Shown: positions 34,804 to 45,039, numbered from the stretch's first letter. The stretch: DNA of 64,000 nucleotides from Anaerobiospirillum succiniciproducens DSM 6400 (GCF_000482845.1 NZ_AXWV01000006.1:47824-111823), one strand, 5' to 3'. Notes: generated by a model not told the origin, from the sequence alone. Numbers and translations are program-made.

Positions 34804-37800
34804 GAATAACCATGCCTCCATCTAAGCAGAGTTGGTAGAAATTGGCCATAGCAGGCACGCAGTGCTGAGCTAAGGTACACCAGCTGTCGTCGTGGAAAAT
34901 TTTGCCATCCCCAACCACGATTAAAAGTTTCTTTTGACGGCTCAAAGACACGCATAAAAGGTGATCTGAGATCAAGCGACCATAGAAGCGGTTGCCAATT
35001 TTCTCTTTGTACTCAAGTGCCTTTTGATAGTCAGCATCAGAGCAGTCGTGACTTGTGCAAAGATTAAGCAGCTGCTCATCAAATTGAGGAGCATTGCGAT
35101 GCGTTCTAACCACTGAGAGGAAAATGACATCAAACTCCATTCCTTGGAATGCATCCACGCTGCCAACTTTAACTTTAGAGCCAAGCGAAGCTTGGGAGAG
35201 CTTTCTTTCAATGAGATCTTTTTGAGCTCGATAGAAAGTAATCACGCCATAGCTTAGGTCTTTACCCTCCTCAGAGCCGAGGTACTGCTTTACAGTCTTA
35301 ACGATATAGTCAGCCTCGCACTCGCGCATACGGCTGACGCCGTTGGATGTTTCTTTACCAAAAGAGTTTCGCATGTCTACCCAGCGATATGGCTTATCGC
35401 AGAGTTTTTGCACAAAGAAAGACTCATCTAACGGTGATTCAAAGCCTTCGTTGTACTTTTTGTAGAAGTTGTCGTTGACGAAATTACCTAAGGTTGGATG
35501 CATTCTGTATTGGGCATCAAGAGTAATGGTACGTTTGATACCATCTTTCTTTTCAAGTTCTTCAAGCTTTTCTTTGATGTACTCGAACATACTGGTGGTA
35601 ATCACGTCATTGTTAACATCAGATCCCTCTGAACGCATATTCTCGAAGATTTCCTCATCATAAATATGCGGCAGCTGACGGTGATCGCCGACTAGGATGA
35701 TGCGACGTTTAGCTTGTGTCATCGGAATAATTAGATCACCTGGATTAACACGCGCTGCCTCATCAATAACGACAGTGTTGAATTCAGGATGTTCATCATT
35801 TTTGACGTTTTTATAACGTCTAATTTCGCGACCTTCACTTTGCTGAGCAGTAGCGGCAACTGCAAAGGCGTAGTTGCGAATAGTATTGTTGATTTCAACA
35901 GGGTTATGCTCAACTTCGTTTAGTAAGTCATAGAGAATCTCGTCGATCTCATTTTGCGGCTTTTTAAGAGCCTTTTTGAGTTCATCATAGACATCTAGAA
36001 CATTGCTATCGATCTGACAGTCACTATACTGTGGAGGCGGAGTGCACATCTTAATGAGGCTTAATCGGGCCTTGCTTAACTTTTGTAATAAAGCTTCAGT
36101 GACATTATCGGCACTACATTGATAAGCCTCGTCTAAGGTGTCTAAGATAAATTTATGATTAGGATTGCCTTTGGCATTGAGCCTAGATTGAAGATCATCA
36201 AAAGCATATAAAGCTCGTCTTGGGCCATCGTCTAAAAAGCCCTCTTTGGTGGTGCGAATGGAGCGTATAGTTCGCAAAAGAGAGTCATTGCCTAAGCTAT
36301 CTTTGAGCTTAAAGTCTAAGATAAGCGCGGTGATCTTTTTATTGAGTTCATGCTCTACGCAAATGCTCTTGGCAAAGTCTAAAAAGGCAATAGCTTTAGC
36401 CTCAGTTGGTGAGACTATGTACTCATTACGTAACTTGCCGAGGGTAACAAGCTCCTCAGGCTCATTGAGCTGCGGATTTTTCTCCTTAAGACGCTGCATA
36501 AAGTCTTCACGCCAAGCGTCGATCTTCTCTTCTTCAGAAATATCTTCACTACCTTGACGGCCTAATTTTGGAGTAGGCATAGAGTTAATCATCAATCTTT
36601 CAATTACGTTGCGTACAGCATCGTGTTGGAAGCTTGAGATTAGAACTTGAGCATTTTCATACACACGCTTATCGCTAATTTCATTGAGACGCTCGATAAT
36701 GGCGGTAATGACGGTCGTCTTACCAGTGCCTGGAGGTCCTTGAATCAGAGCAATATCTGGAGTATTCAGCGCAATAGCTATAGCATCCTTTTGTCTTTGT
36801 CGAGGTTGTCTTTGTTTAAACACCTTGTCAATGACTAAAGGAGAAGTTGGCTCAATATGGGATTTTTGCGCCGCTTTTAGATCAATAGTTGGGGTACGTC
36901 CCTCAATGAGCAAGCCTAGGCTAGGGTTCGCAGCTTGACCGGAGGCAATACGCTCACGGGCCGTTTGGCGGCGATAGATCTGCTCATAATAACCATCGAT
37001 AGCAAGACTTGCCTTCAGACGAGGTAAAGACTGACCGTCTGCATTGCTAAGCAACCAAGAACCGTCATGAGACTTTTGTTTGATATCAAATAAAATGCGA
37101 TTTGGTTTTACCTTAGACTCTTTGAGTTCTTTTGCATGCTCATTGTATTGAGTAAAGGTCATCTTAGGATCGCTTAGATAAACCGGAACTTCACTTGCAA
37201 AAGAAAGCTGATCTCCTACAGAAATATATTTGAGCTGCTCATTGCTTAAGTCTTTTGGATAGACACGAATGGTATTGTTGCTTTCCACAGCAATATTGTT
37301 GTGATTAAATTCGATGAGGCCAATATTACGTGCTCTTTGTAAGAGAAAGTCACCCTCAATGGACGTATACTTATCCCAAACACTCAAGTAACCTTTAGTA
37401 TTTTTAAGATCACTAATTAAAGAGTCACTATAGGCCTGAGCCATAGTGGTAAAGGTAATATTGCCAAAAATAAGGCCCATTTTAGGCACTAAGGCCATTC
37501 TAGGGTCGAGTTCATAGGCTGTATACAAAGGTCTCTGTACGCTGCCCATGTTCTTAATTTTGAGCGCAAAATCCTTACCAAAGAGCATGAGATCATCACT
37601 AGCATCTGAACAAGCTGGCTCGTCATTTAAAAGGGCATCTAGCTCAGTGCTATCAGATTTGACTTCATCTGTGACACTAGATGCACTAACATATTGCTCA
37701 TCAAGCTCATCTGCAGTAACAAAGTCATCCTCAGTAAGGGCATTTAAACCACCAGATGTGGACGCAATATTATGTTGCTCCTCAGCTTGGTTTGCTTGAG

Positions 37801-38476
37801 CACTCTTTGCCTGCTCATTATCATTGCTTGGAGCAGCTGCCTTTGCTTGTGCCTCATCATTGCTTACAGCAGAGGCCTGTGCATGACCCTCATCATTGCT
37901 TACTGCAGTGGCCTGTGCCTGCCCCTCAGTTTGGCTCCCATTAGCGACCTCATTTTTATTGAGATTTGGAGCTTGCGTCTTTACCTTAGGCTTGTTGCTA
38001 TCCTTAGCAATGAATGAATAGGCATAGCACAGAGTATTGCCATCATTTAAACCAAAGTTGCTCTTAAGGTTGCTATCAATGGCTGTCTCACAAGCTAAAC
38101 GCTTTTTAATCAGGACTTTCTTTACCTTATCGTCAATAACGATTTTTAAATTATTTACCCTTTCTGTGGTGTAGAAGAAGGCAATGTGTAAGAAGAAGAG
38201 ATTTTCTTCTTTTTGATAGCTTAAGATACTGGCTAGGTTATATGGATACTGATAGAGCATGTCTGCTAGCTTTGTAGCATCCTGCTCATTGCTTACTTTA
38301 AAGTGAATAACACCATCCGTAGTAATCATGCTGAAATTATTAACGGATGTAATTTTAATGTGACCATCCTTGCTTTTAATGCTCTCATCGGTAAAGAGCT
38401 GACAGCTGAGGCTGTTGATGGTCATTTGCTCATGAGTACGAAGATCTTTAATCGCAGTGTATAAATTATTGGCCAT
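34790..38476 (-). CDS. UPF1/DNA2-type superfamily 1 helicase
   Basis: 1228 residues from the ATG at 38476, which has GAGG nine bases upstream; a GTG at 38509 is less likely. The N-terminal 470 residues are variable and include an Ala/Gln/Glu-rich linker with repeated SNDEAQA-type units (residues about 185-230). The helicase core contains motif I LIQGPPGTGKTTV (about 577-589), DEAA Walker B VIDEAARVNPGD (near 903), motif III GDHRQLPH (near 932), motif IV/V LDAQYRMHP (near 988) and VDAFQGMEFDVI (near 1108), and motif VI VSLSRQKKLLIVVGD. It resembles the AAA_11/AAA_12 family and likely unwinds DNA or RNA. The gene overlaps the kinase gene by 11 bases. Confidence 0.9.
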   Translation of the reverse strand: MANNLYTAIKDLRTHEQMTINSLSCQLFTDESIKSKDGHIKITSVNNFSMITTDGVIHFKVSNEQDATKLADMLYQYPYNLASILSYQKEENLFFLHIAFFYTTERVNNLKIVIDDKVKKVLIKKRLACETAIDSNLKSNFGLNDGNTLCYAYSFIAKDSNKPKVKTQAPNLNKNEVANGSQTEGQAQATAVSNDEGHAQASAVSNDEAQAKAAAPSNDNEQAKSAQANQAEEQHNIASTSGGLNALTEDDFVTADELDEQYVSASSVTDEVKSDSTELDALLNDEPACSDASDDLMLFGKDFALKIKNMGSVQRPLYTAYELDPRMALVPKMGLIFGNITFTTMAQAYSDSLISDLKNTKGYLSVWDKYTSIEGDFLLQRARNIGLIEFNHNNIAVESNNTIRVYPKDLSNEQLKYISVGDQLSFASEVPVYLSDPKMTFTQYNEHAKELKESKVKPNRILFDIKQKSHDGSWLLSNADGQSLPRLKASLAIDGYYEQIYRRQTARERIASGQAANPSLGLLIEGRTPTIDLKAAQKSHIEPTSPLVIDKVFKQRQPRQRQKDAIAIALNTPDIALIQGPPGTGKTTVITAIIERLNEISDKRVYENAQVLISSFQHDAVRNVIERLMINSMPTPKLGRQGSEDISEEEKIDAWREDFMQRLKEKNPQLNEPEELVTLGKLRNEYIVSPTEAKAIAFLDFAKSICVEHELNKKITALILDFKLKDSLGNDSLLRTIRSIRTTKEGFLDDGPRRALYAFDDLQSRLNAKGNPNHKFILDTLDEAYQCSADNVTEALLQKLSKARLSLIKMCTPPPQYSDCQIDSNVLDVYDELKKALKKPQNEIDEILYDLLNEVEHNPVEINNTIRNYAFAVAATAQQSEGREIRRYKNVKNDEHPEFNTVVIDEAARVNPGDLIIPMTQAKRRIILVGDHRQLPHIYDEEIFENMRSEGSDVNNDVITTSMFEYIKEKLEELEKKDGIKRTITLDAQYRMHPTLGNFVNDNFYKKYNEGFESPLDESFFVQKLCDKPYRWVDMRNSFGKETSNGVSRMRECEADYIVKTVKQYLGSEEGKDLSYGVITFYRAQKDLIERKLSQASLGSKVKVGSVDAFQGMEFDVIFLSVVRTHRNAPQFDEQLLNLCTSHDCSDADYQKALEYKEKIGNRFYGRLISDHLLCVSLSRQKKLLIVVGDGKIFHDDSWCTLAQHCVPAMANFYQLCLDGGMVIHGNT

Positions 38477-39878
38477 GGATAGAAACCTCGATGATGATGT
38501 CGCTACCACTATCAGTGCTTAAAGCGATTTTGCTGTCGTATGAAGGGATCTCTTGTGAGCCATAGATAAGTTCTTTACGGCTGCCATCATGGGTAATTAA
38601 AGACAAGCTATCTTTACCTAGATCAAGGTTTGAAATTACATAGCTATCTTTGAGACATGTAAGCGTGAATAGAGTCTCGTCGCTATTAGATGGTCTAGGA
38701 CCGCTAATAAGACGCTTAGGAACGTTAAATTCTTTATCAAGTGCAAAGTCTTTAGACAGGCAATAGATTTCTTTGCCATCTCGTGTCGCCCGCACTGTAA
38801 TGTAATGTGCCTGAGTGTCGCACCATGGGCATGTTTCTATGCGTGCATCAAAGTGCATGGAACAGTGTTTACAAGTTACTAAGTGGTCTAAAAATTCACT
38901 TAATGCGTAATACCACTGACAAGTAGTTGGTCGTAAACGTGGCATTTTGCGGCCAGTTTCACTAAAGGTTTTCTCAAATAGCGCTAAGAGCTCTTGTGAA
39001 GCGATCATGTCTTTGGCAATGGTAAAGCCTTTATTAGACACATTGCTTGGATCATCCTCATCAAAGATCCATGGTAATAAACCGCTATAGGCTTTAGTAT
39101 CGAGATCATCTACAAAGTCATCATCGTCACCAGGCTCACACAAGGCACCTTTAAATGGATGGTTACAATAGATATCTTGAAATAAAGATATGGCAAAGGA
39201 GTAGCAATCAGAGTACAAGGAGCAGACGCAGTTTGGAGAGACGACTTCAGGAGCCGCAAATTCCTCAGTAAATACAACCTCAGAGGTGATTGCTTCGGCA
39301 AAGGATAAGTTGTCGGCATCAATAAGCCACACAATCTCATCTGATCCTTGATCAGAAATAAAACAGTTGCGACCAGAAAAGTCGCAATAGACAAGGCCAA
39401 GTGAGTGGATATGGGCTAAGATTCTGGCTGCTTTTTGATAGGCAGCAATACGACGACGTAAACCACCTGTGGCAATATAGCCTGCTACAAAATCGGCAAA
39501 ATCGTTATTACCAGCAGAGCGCATTTCATTTAGCCAAGGGTTGGAGAGTTTTGAGTCCTCATCAGTTGGGCTAAAGGCCGTAGCAAACTCTTGCATATCA
39601 TCGAGTAATGACATGACATAGCCATGAGCGTCTTTGAGCTCGGATAATGGCAAGGTTAAATTTACTCCCTGAGGAATAGGGAGCAAGCGTAAGTCAGCAA
39701 ATCGGCTATTAAGCTCATCAAAGTTTTGCTGCTTTTTACATTCCTTGGCATGAATGATTTTGACAGCAAGAAAAGACTTTTGGGTTCGGTATACAGTACC
39801 TTGACCACCGGCTTGTCCTAACTGTTTAGTTATATAGTGGGTAAAGCCACTGATATCTTCGTATTGTTGCGTTGCCAA
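38466..39878 (-). CDS. Ser/Thr protein kinase with zinc ribbon (TerY-P triad)
   Basis: 470 residues from a TTG start at 39878, supported by GGAG six bases upstream. The glycine loop is LGQAGGQGTVYRT, the VAIK-like lysine is in FLAVKII, the catalytic loop VYCDFSGRN near residue 165 replaces HRD with YCD, and the metal loop is LIDADNL near 187 instead of DFG. A C-terminal zinc ribbon CKHC...CPWC spans about 336-352, followed by a beta-rich domain of about 100 residues. It lies nine bases after the PP2C gene. In TerY-P systems this kinase, a PP2C phosphatase and a vWA protein form a phosphorylation switch. The variant DAD loop may alter activity. Confidence 0.85.
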   Translation of the reverse strand: MATQQYEDISGFTHYITKQLGQAGGQGTVYRTQKSFLAVKIIHAKECKKQQNFDELNSRFADLRLLPIPQGVNLTLPLSELKDAHGYVMSLLDDMQEFATAFSPTDEDSKLSNPWLNEMRSAGNNDFADFVAGYIATGGLRRRIAAYQKAARILAHIHSLGLVYCDFSGRNCFISDQGSDEIVWLIDADNLSFAEAITSEVVFTEEFAAPEVVSPNCVCSLYSDCYSFAISLFQDIYCNHPFKGALCEPGDDDDFVDDLDTKAYSGLLPWIFDEDDPSNVSNKGFTIAKDMIASQELLALFEKTFSETGRKMPRLRPTTCQWYYALSEFLDHLVTCKHCSMHFDARIETCPWCDTQAHYITVRATRDGKEIYCLSKDFALDKEFNVPKRLISGPRPSNSDETLFTLTCLKDSYVISNLDLGKDSLSLITHDGSRKELIYGSQEIPSYDSKIALSTDSGSDIIIEVSIHGQ

Positions 39879-39887
39879 AATGAGCTC

Positions 39888-40568
39888 CTATAGACCAATA
39901 CAGTAGGCGATAGTCTTATCGTCTGAGCCAGGCCAATCACTTAGCCATGAGTTGATATCTGAGGCAATCTCAGCTTGAGGCATGCAGCTATAGCCCTTTA
40001 AGAACTCATCAGTAAATTGCTTGAGTATATCGTCGCTCATATCATTAATGGTGATGCCGTCACTGCAAAGGATGGCACCGTGCACATCTACTCCGCTGCG
40101 CTCAATGAAGTTTACTTCTTTGAGATCTAACACCTCAGTTAAACAGAAAGTCTCATTGGCAAAGAGACCTTCTTTGTCATCTTTTAAAAGTACAATTTCG
40201 TCGCTAAGTTGCACGCTCAAAAAGCCATCACCAAGGCGAGCCCCAAAGACACGATCGTGATATTTGACGACAAAGAGCATGGTGGCATAACAGTAACGAA
40301 TATTGTGAAGTAGTAAATATTTACGCCACATCTGATGGGCTTTTGTGACAAAGTCTTCACATGAAATGGTCATCAGCTCATCTTCAAGGGCGATTGCAAG
40401 CTTAACAATAGACTCACAAATCCTTTGAGAGCCTGATTTGGAGTCCGTTAAGCTACCTAAACCATCTGAAAGTGCGATAATAAAGCCTTCTTTGAGTTCA
40501 CTGCACATAAAGCTATCTTGGTTTTGAGAGTGATAGCTGCCTTTAAGTGATATGCCGTCAATAACCAT
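39888..40568 (-). CDS. PP2C-family protein phosphatase (TerY-P triad)
   Basis: The 226-residue product shows the PP2C metal-binding motifs: NQDSF near residue 16, IALSDGLGSLTDSKSGSQ near 31-48, RLGDGFLSVQ and ILCSDGITI. It is a minimal single-domain phosphatase without regulatory extensions. It sits between the vWA gene (ten bases upstream) and the kinase gene (nine bases downstream) and probably reverses that kinase's phosphorylation. Confidence 0.88.
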   Translation of the reverse strand: MVIDGISLKGSYHSQNQDSFMCSELKEGFIIALSDGLGSLTDSKSGSQRICESIVKLAIALEDELMTISCEDFVTKAHQMWRKYLLLHNIRYCYATMLFVVKYHDRVFGARLGDGFLSVQLSDEIVLLKDDKEGLFANETFCLTEVLDLKEVNFIERSGVDVHGAILCSDGITINDMSDDILKQFTDEFLKGYSCMPQAEIASDINSWLSDWPGSDDKTIAYCIGL

Positions 40569-40578
40569 CGCGTTGGCT

Positions 40579-41031
40579 CTACTGAGAATTATTTAAAAAA
40601 AGATCATGTGCGCACATTAAGCCATCTACAGCTTCATAGACACGCTCTTTTCCTAGTGCTTGTTTTGCATAGATATCGTTTGCATCAGCACCGATGAGAA
40701 CTATGGATAGGGACTTATGAGTAGCTAAATGCGCTAGCGCATCTTGGTCATTTTTCTCAAATATGCCATCAGTAAGGATAATAATGTAGCTATCGGTATG
40801 TTCTTTAACAAAGCTTACTAATGGGCCAAAGTCTGGCTTGCTCTTGCTTAAAGATTTTCCGGGAAATTTTTCAATAGCATTAGACCAAGAGAGAACAGTA
40901 CGCTCAGTAGATGGATAATGACTCTTGGTAAAGCCGTCAATGGATTTAGCTATGTATATTGAGGCAGCTCTTTTACCTTCTTCATACATGCTGCCTGAGC
41001 TATCGATGATGACGTAAAGATGTTGCGACAT
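40579..41031 (-). CDS. small vWA-domain protein (MIDAS intact)
   Basis: 150 residues, one vWA domain. The MIDAS motif DSSGSMYEEG lies near residue 10, with a second acidic loop ILTDGIFEKND near 84. AAGGAT lies six bases before the ATG. No transmembrane segment. It is the gene directly ahead of PP2C and may act as a metal-dependent adaptor within the phosphorylation triad. It lies 294 bases after the TerY-like gene. Confidence 0.85.
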   Translation of the reverse strand: MSQHLYVIIDSSGSMYEEGKRAASIYIAKSIDGFTKSHYPSTERTVLSWSNAIEKFPGKSLSKSKPDFGPLVSFVKEHTDSYIIILTDGIFEKNDQDALAHLATHKSLSIVLIGADANDIYAKQALGKERVYEAVDGLMCAHDLFLNNSQ

Positions 41032-41325
41032 CGGCTAATCCTTATATTAAAAGTGCCGTCTAATGCTCACTTAAGAGCACAGACAGCATGCACTACGTAT
41101 AAGTAACAACTAAACAGGTCTAAAATATAAGCTGACACTTATCAAGGCCAAAGAAGCCGTTAACATAAGTGCTGAACCCCGTATAAAAGATGTGTCCTTA
41201 AACAAATTTAGAGAACAGCAAATTGCGTCAGAACATGGCAACATGAAATCGCTTTTGCTAAGAGCCGATGGTCAAAAGCGAGCTTGTGCGCATGGTATAA
41301 ACGCAGTCTAGTTTAAGCCTAAGTA

Positions 41326-42039
41326 TTAGTACTCGTCGCTGAAGATTACATCCTGATCGCTAGCTGCAGGGGCTTTATCTGAATCAGCGGCATCTGCAGC
41401 AGCCTTGGTTGCAAAAGCATTTGGATTTGGGGAATCAGCACGCTTAGTGACTGACATAGAAAGGGTATTGAAAGCATTTACAATGTCACTAGCCTTATCT
41501 GCGTATAACATATTTGCCTCATCACTGCAGAAAGACTTTAATAAAGTGGTATCTGCAGTGCTACCAATAGCTACGGCAAAGCACTGGCACTTTGCAGAAC
41601 GCCCTTCATGTAAGAAGTCGTGGATAGGTTGACTAGTTTCGTCAGTAGGAACACCATCAGAGAGTAAAACAACCGCTGGACGATAGATATTAGATGGAGT
41701 CTTATCCCTGTCCTCAATGATTTCCTTGGCAAGCTGAATGGCTGCACCCATTGGAGTCATGCCAGATGCTTCAAACTTTGGAATGACAGTTTCAACTAGT
41801 TTTTTCACTGGAGTGTAAGGTAAATACAGCTCAGCGCCCTTAGCGCCGAAAGTAATGATGGAAATGCAGATTTCAATGTCATTAACACGAGCGTCATAGC
41901 AGGCCTGAACCATGTTGGTTACAGCTAAATGCAGAGCTTTAATTTTTTCGCCTTTCATAGAAATACTGACGTCTAAAAGAAGCAGTACAGGAAGCTTCTT
42001 TGGTTCGGATTTTTTAAATAAACTTGGATCAAATGCCAT
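41326..42039 (-). CDS. terY: TerY-type vWA protein, first gene of the cluster
   Basis: 237 residues from the ATG at 42039, which has AGAGG five bases upstream; an ATG at 42111 adds a 24-residue basic leader and is less likely. The vWA domain begins LPVLLLLDVSISMKGEKI, where the usual DxSGS is DVSIS, and contains CISIITFGAKGAELYLPY, EASGMTPMGAAIQLAKEII and VVLLSDGVPTDETSQP, all typical of TerY. An Ala/Asp-rich tail follows. TerY is the defining member of TerY-P phosphorylation systems. No terB/C/D/E/Z genes are in view, so this is not a tellurite operon. A conserved 40-bp element lies upstream. Confidence 0.85.
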   Translation of the reverse strand: MAFDPSLFKKSEPKKLPVLLLLDVSISMKGEKIKALHLAVTNMVQACYDARVNDIEICISIITFGAKGAELYLPYTPVKKLVETVIPKFEASGMTPMGAAIQLAKEIIEDRDKTPSNIYRPAVVLLSDGVPTDETSQPIHDFLHEGRSAKCQCFAVAIGSTADTTLLKSFCSDEANMLYADKASDIVNAFNTLSMSVTKRADSPNPNAFATKAAADAADSDKAPAASDQDVIFSDEY

Positions 42040-42742
42040 ATCAACCTCTTGAAAGTTTGCAGGCTTAAAGCGCACGAAAGAGCAAGCAATCTTTCTAAAA
42101 TATGAAAACAAGTCGCAAACAAATGCGAAGTACTCGATGGATCAAAAATATATCCTATCAAAAGTATACTTAAGTTTACTCTCAAACCATCATAGTCACA
42201 ACAAATGGTCTAAACAAAAAGTGTGTCTTATGACAAGTTTTTAACAAAAAAAGCGCAAGCTACAATGGTTCATTACTATCATAAATGCCTTAAATAAAGA
42301 GATTGTTAAGGCTTGGTTACACTGCCAACACGGCACCAAAAAATTATACTGATGCATGACTACGCTGCAGACAAAGTAGGCCAAAACTAACTTATGAGAT
42401 ATGACCATGAGCGGGCGCTAAGGAGAGGCCTCTTGAAAGGTATGTAGTCAGAGCAGGCTGTAGGCAATAACACCGCAAGAGAATGCCCCATATCTTAGAG
42501 GGAACCGTTGGATAATGGCAGCTATAAGAGCAGCATAGGCTCATACCAATAGCTCATTGCCAATAGGATGGTTGCTTAATAAGGAAATATAGCAAAACTG
42601 AAAGAAAGGTCCTGAGAGAATAGCTAGCTACTAATGATAATGTTGGCCTACTTATGACAATTGCGCCTTATAAATGAAAGGCAGCCTAATCAAGAAAAGG
42701 GTACAAGGGGCGGGTGGAGCAAAGGTGGGCGGCACAAATGAA
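42040..42742. other. intergenic region upstream of the cluster
   Basis: About 700 bases without a gene. It carries the shared 40-bp element at 42163-42202 and presumably the main promoter of the 26 kb cluster (minus strand). A/T-rich blocks around 42141-42165 are candidate -10 sites, but I could not define a spaced -35. Confidence 0.5.
42163..42202 (-). promoter_or_regulatory. shared 40-bp upstream element, copy A (terY)
   Basis: Matches 20702-20741 with three differences, 124 bases before the terY start. It likely marks a promoter or operator used by both the head of the cluster and effector module 1. Confidence 0.75.
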
Positions 42743-42765
42743 AATGGCCAGAAAAACTGGCCATT
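42743..42765 (-). terminator. terminator after the 315-residue gene
   Basis: AATGGCCAG/CTGGCCATT with a five-base loop; TTTTC follows on the minus strand. About 58 bases past the stop at 42823. Confidence 0.75.
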
Positions 42766-42822
42766 GTGTGTACTATGTGGCTGCCTAAAAATTCATGCTC
42801 AAGGCAGCGTGTAAGATTCTTA

Positions 42823-43770
42823 TCAGAACAGCGAAGCTGACTGAGCGGTGCTACGACCAAGGATTTGCATCATGGCCATATCAGAGCGGAAAGTATCATC
42901 TAAGCTGCGATCTAAGGTGCGCTCTTGTAGCGAAGCACCAGCCTCTAAAGCTAAGCTGTTGCCTAAGTCACTATCAGAGTGACGTAAGAGATAGTTGTAA
43001 TCCTTAGATTGCAGAGCAGCTGGGTTTACTTTAGCCATTTCGATGGTGGAGCTGAGCTTTTCAGAAAGCTGAGCACCAGTCATAGAGCTAGCACCAAAGT
43101 ATTCAGTTGCCATCTTGCCATGTGGGCCGTCTTCGTTGCCAAAGACCATAACATTAACAAAGGAGTTCTTCTCGCTGTCAGAGGCATTTAAGTCACTCAG
43201 TAAAGAGCGCATGCCCTCTGGGAGCATTGAGGTGAAATCCATTACCTTGTTCTCAAGGTTTACAACTGCAGCAGGGTCTTGCTTTAAAGTGCCACTAGCG
43301 TTAGCAGCGGCAAGTTCTTTAGCTGACTCAATAGCACCGATAATCTGAGCAGCCTGAGTAGCTGCAGTATCAGGGGCACCAATGTTCAGGCTATTGGCAA
43401 CACCGCTGTAACCATTGGTGTTGGAGGTTGATAAGAAGCCTGCAGTACCTAACAGAGCATCGGCTTCAGCAGCTGAAATGCCGAAGTTGTTCTGAGCTTG
43501 AGCTAGTACACGGGCAAAATGATCGCCATTATTGCCGAAAGTGCCAATATTTGCACCCTTGGCAATATTAGAGCGGCCAGTTGCTGCCGTCTCCAGTGCT
43601 ACTGGATTAACAGTCTGCTGACGTACGCCTTGTACTTGCTCGATCTCACCTGCGTTGCTGAGCATGGCAGCAAACACACCAGCGTTACGTGGGTCAGCGC
43701 TCTTATTAGTAGCGCTAGATTGGTAACCGTATGCAACCTGTGTGGTGTGAGATACGTTGCTAATGGACAT
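42823..43770 (-). CDS. unrecognised 315-residue Ala/Ser/Asn-rich protein
   Basis: I do not recognise it. It has no signal peptide or membrane segment. The N-terminus (SISNVSHTTQVAYGYQSSATNKS) is polar and disordered, like proteins exported through flagellar or type III systems. The C-terminal half is helical (MLPEGMRSLLSDLNASDSEKNSF, EYFGASSMTGAQLSEKLSSTIEM). GGAGC lies six bases before the ATG, and a terminator follows, so it is a single-gene unit. A flagellar-export substrate is one possibility given flagellin elsewhere in the window, but this is speculation. Confidence 0.75.
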   Translation of the reverse strand: MSISNVSHTTQVAYGYQSSATNKSADPRNAGVFAAMLSNAGEIEQVQGVRQQTVNPVALETAATGRSNIAKGANIGTFGNNGDHFARVLAQAQNNFGISAAEADALLGTAGFLSTSNTNGYSGVANSLNIGAPDTAATQAAQIIGAIESAKELAAANASGTLKQDPAAVVNLENKVMDFTSMLPEGMRSLLSDLNASDSEKNSFVNVMVFGNEDGPHGKMATEYFGASSMTGAQLSEKLSSTIEMAKVNPAALQSKDYNYLLRHSDSDLGNSLALEAGASLQERTLDRSLDDTFRSDMAMMQILGRSTAQSASLF

Positions 43771-44967
43771 AAATAGCTCCTTCCAAGCAGGGAAGAAAAT
43801 ATCTGAGAGGCCTTGGCTTTCTCAGTAAGCCTTAAGTAAAACTCAAGACTTATTAAAACTTAAATTGCTAAAGCACTCAGAAAAGTTATGCTTGGCACAA
43901 ACTAAAGTGCAGCTAATGTGCCAAAAATTCACAGGCACAAAGTAAATTACATCTTTTTGAATTTTCTAGCTACAACTTTCCTTTACTTAAGCCATTTATA
44001 GGCCAACTTTGCAAGGGCGTAAAAGCCATCAAATACCGCTCATTCTAGATACACACCATGCTGCCTTTGCCACCTTGGCCATAAGCTGCCCCCAAAGACT
44101 CATACTTAACAGGCAAGATAGCCAAACGCTCAGCCTCGATTGGCAAGCTATCAAGGCACTACCGCCAGGCTCAGACACAAATAAGCAACAAGACTAAGCC
44201 TCCAACAGACTAAGCCCCCAATAATCGCCATTGCCGATCCCATAAATCCAAGCCTAGCTTTATCCAATCGCAATAGCCGCACAAGATAACAAGACTATGC
44301 CTTCATGCGCTAAGCTCAATAACAATACAGCGACTGTCTACCATGGCCATAGCCATTGACTCAAGATAGTAGCCATTGCAGCGCCCGCTCCTGTACAAAT
44401 GCTATTGCCAGACAGAGCATTCCCAGAGCACTTTGCCGCCATAGACAGGCAAGGGCGACTCACCTAAAGCTTTAGCAAAGCCCTTTGCCATAGTAGCCAT
44501 GCACGCCGGCGATCCACACTCTGCTCAAGGTACCGTAGCGCCTCAAAGATCATATATAAGAGCTTTAGAGGTAAGATCTTGCCGCTAACATAAGGGTAAG
44601 CCTGCCGTCATTGCCGCGATCACAATTAAGATCTCAGCTTAGATCGCTACACCAATATAGACATTGCACCTCAAGATCTGCAAAACACCTCAAAGCTCAT
44701 CATTAGCAGCTTTAAAGGCTCTAAAAGACCAGCTCATGCCTTCTAAGACTTTGAGCCAATATCCTTATACAAACTTATCATCTAAACGTAGCACAAGAAA
44801 TACGTACACGACGCAGCAATAAGCCTCCACTAAGGCTCTAGGATTGCCATCTTTGCCTTCATAACCACCGATGCAGTTTTGCCGCATTTTATCGAGCAGG
44901 CATGTACGTAAGATAGGAATAATCCTTGGCCCTGAGAGCGCAAATCTATGCTAGGTGAGCACACTCT

Positions 44968-45015
44968 CATCAGCATCAGCATCAGCATCTGCATCAGCAT
45001 CAGCATCAGCATTAG
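44968..45015. repeat. (CATCAG)n microsatellite
   Basis: About eight tandem CATCAG hexamers, one interrupted as CATCTG. Prone to slippage. Confidence 0.85.
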
Positions 45016-45039
45016 CACCAGGCCTAACAGCAGAGCATA

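Noticed and set aside
41326..42039. Tellurite-resistance operon
   Set aside because: A TerY-type vWA is present, but no terB, terC, terD/E or terZ homologues are in the window.
16287..42039. Integrated prophage or ICE
   Set aside because: No integrase, structural, conjugation or replication genes, and no flanking att-like repeats were seen.
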